Below, in pieces: positions 1-7,093 of a stretch of 16,478 nucleotides of DNA (positions are counted from its first letter, which is position 1; every line of letters begins with the position of its first letter). The stretch spans positions 1 to 16,478 of the forward strand of contig JAPLPC010000656.1 in the NCBI GenBank assembly GCA_026400425.1, read 5' to 3'. Made by a program: the position numbers and the translations under genes. This stretch comes from Hyphomicrobiales bacterium. Lineage in GTDB: Bacteria; Pseudomonadota; Alphaproteobacteria; Rhizobiales; Xanthobacteraceae. Below the pieces are notes generated by a model. That model worked only from the letters and a program-made list of their open reading frames with translations, had not been told where the DNA came from and did not search any database.

Positions 1-1233
1 AAGACCGATAGCGGCGAAGAGGTCCGCGCCCGCTATTGCGTCATGGCCGCCGGCAACCTCTCGACCCCGCGCGTGCCGGACTTCAAGGGCATCCATGACT
101 TCAAGGGCAAGTGGTACCACACCGGCCTGTGGCCGCATGAGGGCGTCGACTTCAAAGGCAAACGCGTCGGACAGATTGGAACGGGATCGACCGGAATCCA
201 GGCCGCACCGGTTATCGCCGAGCAAGCCGGACATCTCACCGTGTTCCAGCGCACCGCCAATTACAGCATTCCGGCGCGCAACCGCCCGGTGTCGACTGAT
301 GAGATCAGGCACACCCGGGAGACCTATGACGAGATCTGGAAGCTGGCGCGCGCGGGCACCAATGGCCATCCGTTCAGCATCTCGGCGCAGTCGGCGCTGT
401 CGGTCTCCGAGACCGAGCGCGCGGAGATCTATGAGAAGGCGTGGCAACGTGGCGGGCTGCGGTTCCGGGCATCGTTTTCCGACGTGCTGCAGAGCGCCGA
501 TGCCAACCTGACGGCGTCGGATTTCCTGCGCGACAAGATCAAGCAGGTGGTCGAGGATCCCGTCGTTGCTGAAAAGCTGACGCCGCGCGACCACGGCTTT
601 GCCACCAAACGTCCACCGATCGACAGTGGCTATTTCGAAACCTTCAACCGGGACAATGTGCTGCTCGTCGATATCAAGGCGGAGCCGATCGTCGAGGTCA
701 CGCCAAGCGGCATTCGAACCACGAAGCAGGACTATGAGCTCGACATCATCGTCTTTGCCACCGGGTTCGACGCACTGACCGGGCCGCTGGTCAATCTCAA
801 CATCAGCGGCATCGACGGCATCAAGCTGAAAGACGAGTGGGCGGCAGGCCCGCGAAATTATCTCGGGCTGCAATCGCCGAAATTTCCCAACCTGTTCACG
901 ATCACCGGACCCGGCAGTCCTTCGGTGCTTTGCAACATGCCGATCGCGATCGAGCAGCATGTCGATTGGATCACCGATTGCATCGGGGCGATGCGCGCAA
1001 AAGGTCTGCGGCGCATCGAGGCGGAGCCGGAAGCGACCGACAAATGGGTGGCGCATGTCAATGAAGCCGCCGCAGCAACGCTGCTGCCGATGGCCAGTTC
1101 GTCCTGGTACCTCGGCGCCAACGTGCCTGGAAAGCCGCGCGTCTTCATGCCCTATGCCGGCGGCTTCGCGCGCTATACGGCGATCTGCGACGACGTTGCA
1201 CAGGGCGGCTACCGCGGTTTTGCGCTGAGGTAG
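1..1233 (+). CDS. Baeyer-Villiger-type flavin monooxygenase (5' partial)
   Basis: The reading frame is open from base 1 and continues upstream of the window; about 410 C-terminal residues are present, ending at TAG 1231-1233. The BVMO fingerprint is clear: FKGKWYHTGLWP (nt 100-135) matches FxGxxxHxxxW, and it is followed by the second Rossmann glycine motif GTGSTGIQ (nt 178-201) that binds NADPH. The C-terminal part (TGPGSPS, EQHVDWI, SSWYLGANVPGKPRVFMPY) is typical of cyclohexanone-monooxygenase-like enzymes. These FAD/NADPH enzymes insert oxygen next to a carbonyl, turning ketones into esters or lactones. The N-terminal FAD-binding GxGxxG lies outside the window. The gene precedes a Liv-type transporter and two SDRs, which fits alcohol-ketone-ester catabolism, but the substrate is unknown. 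Family assignment is firm. Confidence 0.92.
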   Translation, partial: KTDSGEEVRARYCVMAAGNLSTPRVPDFKGIHDFKGKWYHTGLWPHEGVDFKGKRVGQIGTGSTGIQAAPVIAEQAGHLTVFQRTANYSIPARNRPVSTDEIRHTRETYDEIWKLARAGTNGHPFSISAQSALSVSETERAEIYEKAWQRGGLRFRASFSDVLQSADANLTASDFLRDKIKQVVEDPVVAEKLTPRDHGFATKRPPIDSGYFETFNRDNVLLVDIKAEPIVEVTPSGIRTTKQDYELDIIVFATGFDALTGPLVNLNISGIDGIKLKDEWAAGPRNYLGLQSPKFPNLFTITGPGSPSVLCNMPIAIEQHVDWITDCIGAMRAKGLRRIEAEPEATDKWVAHVNEAAAATLLPMASSSWYLGANVPGKPRVFMPYAGGFARYTAICDDVAQGGYRGFALR

Positions 1234-1262
1234 CGAGGAGGATCCAAAAGTCTGTTGGACAG

Positions 1263-1374
1263 CGTGCTGCGCATGCGGCACGATCTTGCGTAAGAGACAA
1301 AGACTCCCATGCAGGGAGCAGGCTCGCTGCGATTCTGATTACAGACCAATAACAATGCGTACCGGCAAAGCCGG
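1263..1374. promoter_or_regulatory. Leader region with three small inverted repeats upstream of the binding-protein gene
   Basis: The 163-bp gap between the monooxygenase stop and the binding-protein start holds three hairpin-capable repeats. CGTGCTGC/GCGGCACG (1263-1270 and 1275-1282) has one G-U pair and a 4-nt loop. CTCCC/GGGAG (1304-1308 and 1314-1318) has a 5-nt loop. CCGGC/GCCGG (1362-1366 and 1370-1374) has a 3-nt loop. None is followed by a T-run, so none is a classical terminator. They could be mRNA structures or an operator; no convincing -35/-10 pair was found. Function is inferred only from position. Confidence 0.25.
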
Positions 1375-1396
1375 ACGTCACATCAGGGAGGGATCG

Positions 1397-2659
1397 ATGA
1401 CGAAGACCACCAAGGGAATTTCGCGCCGACGCGTTCTCAAGGGCGCAGGGGCCGTCGCGGGGCTCGCCGTATTCGGCACACCGCATATCGCCGGTGCGCA
1501 AGCCAAGGTGATCAAGATCGCGCTGCCGACCATCCTGTCAGGCCGCGTGGCCATTCTCGGCACATCGAGCCGATCTGCGGTCCAGCTCGCCTTCAATCAG
1601 CTCAACGATGCCGGCGGCATCAACGGCCGCAAGTTCGAAGTGGTCGATCGCGATTCCAAGGGGCGTCCCGACGAAGCCGCAAAGGTGACGCGCGATCTCG
1701 TCAACAATGACGGTTGCGAGATCGTGATCGACGGCGAGGCGTCGTCCGGCAGTTTCGCCGTTCATGAAGTGGTGCGCGATCTCGGTATTCTCTGTCTGCA
1801 CACCTGCAGCGAAACCTCGTCGCTGACGGCCGATCCCAAACAGTTCGGCAAGAACGTGTTCCGATGCGCCCGGCAGGGTATCCACGACGCCGTCGCAGGC
1901 GGCAGCTATGCCGCGAAGATCGCCAAGGAGAAGGGCCTCAAGAAATGGGCCACTTGTTCGCCGGACTACGCTTATGGCCGCGACAACACCGCCGAGTTCC
2001 TGCAATATGCCAAAGTGTTCGAACCATCCATCGAGGTGGTCGATCAGTTATGGCCAAAACTGTTTGCGCCAGATTACACCGAGAGCATCACCAAATTGCT
2101 GCAGGTGAAACCGCAGGCCGTATATTCCGCGCTTTGGGGCGGCGATCTCGTTGCATTCATCGAACAATCGAACCTGTATCGTTTGTTCGCAAACACGGCG
2201 TATTTCTCGGGCGGCCTCGGCGATCCTCCGATTCTCAGCGCCATCAAGAATCTGCCGGTGGGTCTCAACACGGCGTATCGCTACAACAAGACGTTCCCGA
2301 ACTCACCGGAGAACACTGCCTTCAACGATGCCTATGTGAAGGTCGCGCCGAATGAGCCCACCAACTGGGCGTGGCAGAACTATGCGGCTGCCCAATTCAT
2401 CATCGAGGCGCTGCGCCGGACCAATGCCTCGACCGACAGTTCCGTGCTTGCCAAGGAGATCGCCGGCATGACGGTGAAGCAGCCGTTCGGCGGCAGCGGG
2501 ATCACCATGCGCGAGAGCGACCATACCATCATCAATTATCCGGTGGCGTGGGGCAAGACGCAAAGCAAGGCGCCGTGGGTCACCGACTATGTCGATACCG
2601 AGTGGTCCAAGATTCTCGAATTCGAGAAGCAGTGGAAGAAAGAGAAGGGCTACGCCTGA
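1397..2659 (+). CDS. Tat-exported substrate-binding protein of a branched-chain-amino-acid-type ABC transporter
   Basis: This is a periplasmic type I binding protein (Peripla_BP_6/LivK-like), 420 aa. The start ATG 1397 has a strong ribosome site GGGAGGG (1386-1392); the longer frame from 1286 adds an unlikely leader. The N-terminus has a twin-arginine signal: SRRRVLK at residues 9-15, then a hydrophobic stretch and an AGA-Q-like cleavage site near residue 34, so a folded protein is probably exported. Mature-domain signatures are PTILSGRVAILG, the AFNQLNDAGGINGRKFEVVDRDSKG block and SPDYAYGRDN. It would deliver substrate to LivH/LivM encoded downstream. Family members bind amino acids, but also aromatic and aliphatic acids, amides or urea. 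The neighbouring monooxygenase and SDRs suggest a carboxylate or ketone-derived ligand, which is an inference. Confidence 0.9.
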   Translation: MTKTTKGISRRRVLKGAGAVAGLAVFGTPHIAGAQAKVIKIALPTILSGRVAILGTSSRSAVQLAFNQLNDAGGINGRKFEVVDRDSKGRPDEAAKVTRDLVNNDGCEIVIDGEASSGSFAVHEVVRDLGILCLHTCSETSSLTADPKQFGKNVFRCARQGIHDAVAGGSYAAKIAKEKGLKKWATCSPDYAYGRDNTAEFLQYAKVFEPSIEVVDQLWPKLFAPDYTESITKLLQVKPQAVYSALWGGDLVAFIEQSNLYRLFANTAYFSGGLGDPPILSAIKNLPVGLNTAYRYNKTFPNSPENTAFNDAYVKVAPNEPTNWAWQNYAAAQFIIEALRRTNASTDSSVLAKEIAGMTVKQPFGGSGITMRESDHTIINYPVAWGKTQSKAPWVTDYVDTEWSKILEFEKQWKKEKGYA

Positions 2660-2806
2660 GCTATCGGCGGCGCGACGTCGTGGGACGAGCCATGTTTCCG
2701 CGATGTCGTGCCGGCCTTTTGAACGTCGCTGCCGACGCTTCTCCCACAAACCGGCTCGCCGCTTCCGGCGGCCGGCGCGGGATTGCTCAGATCGAAGGAC
2801 ACCGTT

Positions 2807-3712
2807 GTGAACCTTGAAGCTCTTTTCTCTTGTCTGTCGTCATCGGCTTGTGCCGTTACCCAGGTCTCGACGGCGCTTATCATCGGCATGTTGTTGTTCA
2901 TGGTGGCGTCCGGCCTGTCGCTGATCTTCGGCGTGCTCGGCGTGATCAATTTCGCTCACGGCGCATTCTACATGGCCGGCGCCTATATCGCCTTCTTCAC
3001 CTATCAGGCGACCTCGAGCTTTCTTGCGGCGTTCCTGGCGGGCGCTGCGGGCGTCGGGTTGATCGGCGTCATCTTCGAGCGGTTCGTCATCAGCAAGGTG
3101 TATGGCAAGGACATCCTGATGCAGCTGCTGGTCTGCTACGCCGTGATCCTGATCTTCGACGATCTGGTGAAAATGGTTGCCGGTCCCGAATACAAGATGA
3201 TGGGAATGCCCGAGGTGTTCGCCCTGCCGCCGCTCGAACTCGCGGGCGGCTTCGTGCCGGCATATTACGTCTTCATGATCGGCGCGAGCCTCGTCATCGG
3301 TCTCGGTCTCTGGCTGGCCATCGAGAAGACCCGGATGGGAAAAATCGTTCGCGCGCTTGCGATCAACCCGCAGATGGTCGGCGCACTCGGTATCAATACA
3401 ACGCTGCTCTATGCCGCGGTGTTCGGCATCGGCAGCGCGCTGGCCGGCGTCGCCGGTGCCCTTGCGGCGCCGACCCGTACCCTGACCCCGGGGATGGGTC
3501 TGTCGATCCTGATCGAGAGCTTCATCGTTACCGTGATCGGCGGCATGGGATCGATCGTGGGCGCACTGATCGCGGCGCTGCTGATCGGTTTCACGCGCGC
3601 CTTCGGTGCCATCGGTTTTCCGCTCTTCGTCGATGGCATGATGTTCGGCATGATGGCGATCGTTCTGATCATCAAGCCGAGCGGCTTGCTCGGCCGTGAG
3701 GTGACGCGATGA
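2807..3712 (+). CDS. livH: Branched-chain-amino-acid-type ABC permease, LivH family
   Basis: This is an inner-membrane permease subunit (BPD_transp_2 family), about 301 aa, with multiple hydrophobic helices. The conserved block SLIFGVLGVINFAHGAFYMAGAY typifies LivH. The later EKTRMGKIVRALAINPQMVGALGIN block is the cytoplasmic coupling loop that contacts the ATPases. I place the start at GTG 2807 because GAAGGA (2794-2799) sits 7 nt upstream; the frame also permits TTG 2783. It lies 147 bp after the binding-protein gene. That gap contains a short GCCGC/GCGGC inverted repeat (2758-2772) that could temper read-through or stabilise the upstream mRNA. The gene overlaps livM by 4 bp (ATGA), so the two are translationally coupled. 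It pairs with LivM to form the pore. The ligand is unknown, and the symbol denotes family only. Confidence 0.9.
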   Translation: MNLEALFSCLSSSACAVTQVSTALIIGMLLFMVASGLSLIFGVLGVINFAHGAFYMAGAYIAFFTYQATSSFLAAFLAGAAGVGLIGVIFERFVISKVYGKDILMQLLVCYAVILIFDDLVKMVAGPEYKMMGMPEVFALPPLELAGGFVPAYYVFMIGASLVIGLGLWLAIEKTRMGKIVRALAINPQMVGALGINTTLLYAAVFGIGSALAGVAGALAAPTRTLTPGMGLSILIESFIVTVIGGMGSIVGALIAALLIGFTRAFGAIGFPLFVDGMMFGMMAIVLIIKPSGLLGREVTR

Positions 3713-4716
3713 CGCGCTCAGGCATGTTGCGCGACGCCGTCATCGCGATCGTTGCCCTCGCGGTCCTGGTGGCGATCCCGTTCGTCTTCACCAAACCGTC
3801 GCTACGTGATTTCCTGATCTACGTCATGGCCTATGGGCTGTTGGCGATGTCGCTGAATCTGCTGGTCGGGTTGACCGGGCTGGTGTCGTTCGGCCATGCG
3901 GCCTTCTTCGTATCCGGCGCCTATATGTTCGGCCTGCTGATGCAGTCGGGAAACGTGTCGATCCCGGTTGCCATGCTGATCACCGTTGCCGGCACGGCCA
4001 TGCTCGCTCTGGTCATCGGTGCCATCTGTGTCCGCCTCAAGGAAATCTATTTCTCTTTCATCACGCTGGCCTTCCAGATGTTCATCCACTCCATCATCTT
4101 GACCTGGGTCAGCCTCACCGGCGGTGATCAGGGCCTTCGCGGCGGTATACCGCGTCCGCCGTTCCTCGGTATCGATCTCGGCAACAGCGTCGCGCTCTAC
4201 ATCTTCTGCGCTTGCGTGTTCATGATCTGCATCGTGGTGATGCGGCAGATCTGGCAATCGCCGTTCGGCTATACACTGCGGCTGATCCGCGACAATCCGA
4301 ACCGCGCCAACTATCTCGGCGTCGATATCATCCGCATGAAGCTCGGAATCTTCGTCATCGCCGGCGCCATGGCCAGCGTCGCCGGCATGCTGCTGGCGCT
4401 GTTCGTGTCGGGCGCCTATCCGGAATTCGGCTTCTGGACCACGTCCGGCGAAGCGATCTTCATGATCATGCTCGGCAGTTCCCAGCTCTTCATCGGTCCG
4501 ATCATCGGAGCGATCCTGCTGCGTTTGCTTGAGCATTTCGTATCGATCTATACCGAGTATCACGGGCTGGTGCTGGGGCTCGTCATTCTGGCCATCGTGC
4601 TCGGCCTGCGCCGCGGCGTCGCCGATTTCGTCGTCGAATGGATCGAGCGTCGCAAGGCGGCGAGAGCGCCTGCAACGACCGAACATACGGCCTGTGCGAA
4701 GGAGGGCGCCCTATGA
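3709..4716 (+). CDS. livM: Branched-chain-amino-acid-type ABC permease, LivM family
   Basis: This is the second membrane subunit, 335 aa. LivM hallmarks are LSLNLLVGLTGLVSFGHAAFF-like residues near the N-terminus (MSLNLLVGLTGLVSFGHAAF), the TGGDQGLRG loop, the coupling segment SPFGYTLRLIRDNPNRANYLGVD and SGEAIFMIMLG near the C-terminus. The usual GGLNTFLGP-like loop reads GSSQLFIGP here, and the FFPRGL-like ending reads LGLRRGV, so it is a somewhat divergent paralogue. This fits a non-classical substrate. The ATG overlaps the livH stop (ATGA 3709-3712). Its own stop at 4714-4716 overlaps the livG start (ATGATG). The C-terminus is a charged cytoplasmic tail (EWIERRKAAR). Confidence 0.9.
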   Translation: MTRSGMLRDAVIAIVALAVLVAIPFVFTKPSLRDFLIYVMAYGLLAMSLNLLVGLTGLVSFGHAAFFVSGAYMFGLLMQSGNVSIPVAMLITVAGTAMLALVIGAICVRLKEIYFSFITLAFQMFIHSIILTWVSLTGGDQGLRGGIPRPPFLGIDLGNSVALYIFCACVFMICIVVMRQIWQSPFGYTLRLIRDNPNRANYLGVDIIRMKLGIFVIAGAMASVAGMLLALFVSGAYPEFGFWTTSGEAIFMIMLGSSQLFIGPIIGAILLRLLEHFVSIYTEYHGLVLGLVILAIVLGLRRGVADFVVEWIERRKAARAPATTEHTACAKEGAL

Positions 4717-5483
4717 TGCTCTCGGTGCAAAATCTCGATAAGCGTTTCGGCGGCGTGCATGCGACGCGAAACGTGTCCATCGACTTTCCCGCTGGTTCGC
4801 TGACGGCCATCATCGGACCCAACGGTGCCGGCAAGACCACGTTCTTCAACCTGATCTCTGGCGCCTTTCGGCCGAATTCGGGAAAGGTGATTTTCGACGG
4901 GCAAGACATCGTCGGGAAGTCCAGTCTTGAGATCGTGCGGCTCGGCATGATGCGCGCGTTTCAGGTGGCCGAAATCTTTCCGAGCCTGACGGTGAACGAG
5001 GCGCTCACCGCCGCAGTGATCTCGCATCAGCGGAAGTCCTGGACTTTCATGAGCCGTTTCCCCGTTCCGGAAGCTCAAACCTCCGCGGAGGAGATCATCG
5101 AGTTGCTCGGTCTCGAGGACAAAGCGGACACGCTGTCGCGCAATCTCTCGCATGGCGACCAGAAACTGCTCGATATCGGTCTGGCTCTCGCCATGCAGCC
5201 CAAGGTGCTGTTGCTCGATGAGCCGACCGCTGGCATGGGCCCCGACGAACGCTGGCGCATGATCGGTAAGGTTCAGCATCTGTGGTCGGTGAAGAAGATG
5301 ACCGTGCTGTTCATCGAGCATGACATGGATATCGTCTTCAAGATCGCGCAGCAGATCCACGTTCTGAAATATGGCGCGGTACTCGCCACCGGTACAGCCG
5401 ACGAAATTCGGCGCAACCAGGATGTCATCGACGCCTATCTCGGCACCGACCACCATCTGTCCGAAGCGATAGGAGAGACATGA
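4713..5483 (+). CDS. livG: Branched-chain-amino-acid-type ABC ATPase, LivG family
   Basis: This is a nucleotide-binding subunit, 256 aa, normal for the family. All ATPase elements are visible: Walker A GPNGAGKT (residues 35-42), the Q-loop region FQVAEIFPSLTV, the LivG-type signature LSHGDQ (145-150), Walker B LLLDEP with D169/E170 and the H-loop IEHDMD. The C-terminal extension GTADEIRRNQDVIDAYLG is the usual BCA_ABC_TP_C tail. Start ATG 4713 has an excellent ribosome site AAGGAGGG (4699-4706) and overlaps the livM stop; the longer frame from 4638 lies within livM. It forms the ATPase pair with LivF. Because the LivF encoded next lacks Walker A, LivG supplies the only complete P-loop of this transporter. 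Confidence 0.93.
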   Translation: MMLSVQNLDKRFGGVHATRNVSIDFPAGSLTAIIGPNGAGKTTFFNLISGAFRPNSGKVIFDGQDIVGKSSLEIVRLGMMRAFQVAEIFPSLTVNEALTAAVISHQRKSWTFMSRFPVPEAQTSAEEIIELLGLEDKADTLSRNLSHGDQKLLDIGLALAMQPKVLLLDEPTAGMGPDERWRMIGKVQHLWSVKKMTVLFIEHDMDIVFKIAQQIHVLKYGAVLATGTADEIRRNQDVIDAYLGTDHHLSEAIGET

Positions 5484-6169
5484 TGGCTGCACCTTTCCTG
5501 CATGTCGAAGCGGCCGACGTCTATTATGGCTCGAGTCAGATCCTGTTCGGCGTCGATCTTGCGGTCGAGCAGGGCCAGACCATGGCTCTGCTCGGCTTCA
5601 AGATGATCGCCGGCCTGGCACCGCCGCGCCGCGGCAAGATCGAGTTGGGTGGCCAGGAGCTAGCCGGGCGGCCTTCCTACAAGATCGCACGTGCGGGCAT
5701 CGGTTATGTCCCGGAAAACCGCCAGGTATTTCCGGAGCACTCCGTCGATGACAATCTGATCGTCGCCGTCAAGAAGGGACCGCGCGGTGACGACCACTGG
5801 AATCGGGAGCGCATCTACGAGGTCTTTCCGATTCTGGCCACGATGAAAGACCGCATGGCGGGGCGCCTGTCGGGCGGCGAGCAGCAGATGCTCACCATCG
5901 CGCGGACGCTGATGGGCAATCCCGATGTGCTGCTGCTTGACGAGCCGAGCGAAGGTCTCGCGCCAATCATCGTCCAGGCGATCGGCGACCTCATCAGAAC
6001 ATTGCGCGACATGGGCGTCACCATCCTTCTTGCGGAGCAGAACATGCATTTCTGCCTCGGCATCGCCACCCATGCCACGGTCATCGACAAGGGACAGATC
6101 GTCTATCGTGCCACGATCGAAGACCTCAAGCACAACGACGCCATCAAGCAACGGTATCTCGCGGTCTAA
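5480..6169 (+). CDS. livF: Branched-chain-amino-acid-type ABC ATPase, LivF family, Walker A motif deleted
   Basis: This is a LivF-type ATPase of 229 aa. The Q-loop region YVPENRQVFPEHSV, signature LSGGEQQ (130-136), Walker B VLLLDEPSEG (D154/E155) and the LivF-type ILLAEQN motif are all present. The phosphate-binding loop is missing: the text runs GQTMALLG directly into FKMIAGLAPPRRG (codons 5582-5629), where relatives have ALLG-RNGAGKSTT-x-KxIxGL. Roughly 9 codons around nt 5594-5599 are gone and the frame is preserved. Adding them back would give about 238 aa, the usual length. The start ATG 5480 overlaps the livG stop, and AGGAGAG (5471-5477) is its ribosome site. As written, the protein should not bind ATP in its own P-loop. 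It is either a recent lesion, an assembly error or a degenerate regulatory half-site. Confidence 0.92.
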   Translation: MMAAPFLHVEAADVYYGSSQILFGVDLAVEQGQTMALLGFKMIAGLAPPRRGKIELGGQELAGRPSYKIARAGIGYVPENRQVFPEHSVDDNLIVAVKKGPRGDDHWNRERIYEVFPILATMKDRMAGRLSGGEQQMLTIARTLMGNPDVLLLDEPSEGLAPIIVQAIGDLIRTLRDMGVTILLAEQNMHFCLGIATHATVIDKGQIVYRATIEDLKHNDAIKQRYLAV

Positions 6170-6229
6170 CGCGATCGTCGCCGCGGTAATGCGGCGCACC
6201 AACAAGAAAAAGACATCGGGAGTGCAATC

Positions 6230-7015
6230 ATGACACGAGACGAGGGACGCGGCCGTATTGCCGTCGTGACCGGCGGGGCCAGCGGCATCGGGCTTGCCAC
6301 CGCAGGCGTGCTGATCGAACGTGGCTGGCGCGTCGTCATCTCGGATATCGATGCCAAGGCCAATCGGGAGTCCGCCGCCAGCATCGGCGCGGACGCCGTG
6401 CCGCTCGACGTGACCAACGAACAAGCCACCGAAGCCGCTTTCGCCGACATCGAGGCGCGACTTGGGCCGATCGACGCATTGTTCGCGAATGCAGGTGTGA
6501 TCCAGTCCGGGGGGCGGTCGGAAGACCTGCCATTTGCAGAATTCGACCGGGTCATCGCAGTCAATTTGCGCGGCGTCTATGTGTCTTGCATCACGGCCGG
6601 CAAGCGCATGACGCATCGTGGCCGCGGCGGCATCGTTATCACGGGCTCCGTCACCGCGTCGCGCACCGCGCCGCTGTATGCCTATGCGCCCTCCAAGGCT
6701 GCCGTCGTTCATATGGCGGCGTGTCTCGCGGCGGACTGGGGCCGCTCCGGCGTGCGCGTCAACGCGGTCTCGCCGGGCTATGTGGCGACGCCGCCCGTGC
6801 TCGCCAACATTGCGCGCGGCACGCGTGATCCCAAGCTTTTGGTCGAAGGGGCTGCACTCGGCCGCATGGTCGAGCCGGTCGAGATTGGACGCGGCGTGGC
6901 CTTTCTGCTGTCCGATGATGCGTCCGCGGTGACCGGCATCAACCTGCCGATCGACGCCGGCTGGCTGGCAGGTTCGCATCTGACGACGTATGGCGGCGTG
7001 CCGGCGGCGCGCTGA
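6230..7015 (+). CDS. Short-chain dehydrogenase/reductase (SDR)
   Basis: This is a complete classical SDR of 261 aa. The cofactor motif TGGASGIG is at residues 14-21. VVISDIDAKAN places an Asp after beta-2, usually a preference for NAD over NADP. The structural motif NAG is at 87-89. Catalytic residues are the Ser of ITGS (140) and Y152-x-x-x-K156 (YAPSK). The C-terminal block DDASAVTGINLPIDAGW is standard. Start ATG 6230 follows GGGAG (6219-6223). The gene sits 60 bp after livF on the same strand, so it is probably co-transcribed. The likely reaction is reversible alcohol/ketone oxidation in the cytoplasm. With the monooxygenase upstream it could make the ketone substrate of that enzyme, which is an inference. 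The specific substrate is unknown. Confidence 0.92.
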   Translation: MTRDEGRGRIAVVTGGASGIGLATAGVLIERGWRVVISDIDAKANRESAASIGADAVPLDVTNEQATEAAFADIEARLGPIDALFANAGVIQSGGRSEDLPFAEFDRVIAVNLRGVYVSCITAGKRMTHRGRGGIVITGSVTASRTAPLYAYAPSKAAVVHMAACLAADWGRSGVRVNAVSPGYVATPPVLANIARGTRDPKLLVEGAALGRMVEPVEIGRGVAFLLSDDASAVTGINLPIDAGWLAGSHLTTYGGVPAAR

Positions 7016-7093
7016 ATTTGGCCTGCTCGATTGCCTCGACGGGCGCCGCGTTGGGGCCTGTCACCAAGCGGCGACAAGAATGAGAAACCCGTC

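Noticed and set aside
1286..1396. N-terminal extension of the binding protein
   Set aside because: ATG 1397 has a strong ribosome site and starts directly into a twin-arginine signal peptide, so the 37 upstream codons are leader.
4560..5492. 310-codon minus-strand frame opposite livM/livG
   Set aside because: It is a shadow of tightly packed, overlapping transporter genes with all family motifs on the plus strand.
5660..6979. 439-codon open frame on the minus strand opposite livF and the first SDR
   Set aside because: It is the antisense of two well-supported genes, is rich in His/Arg/Asp as expected of shadow frames in GC-rich DNA, and has no recognisable domain.
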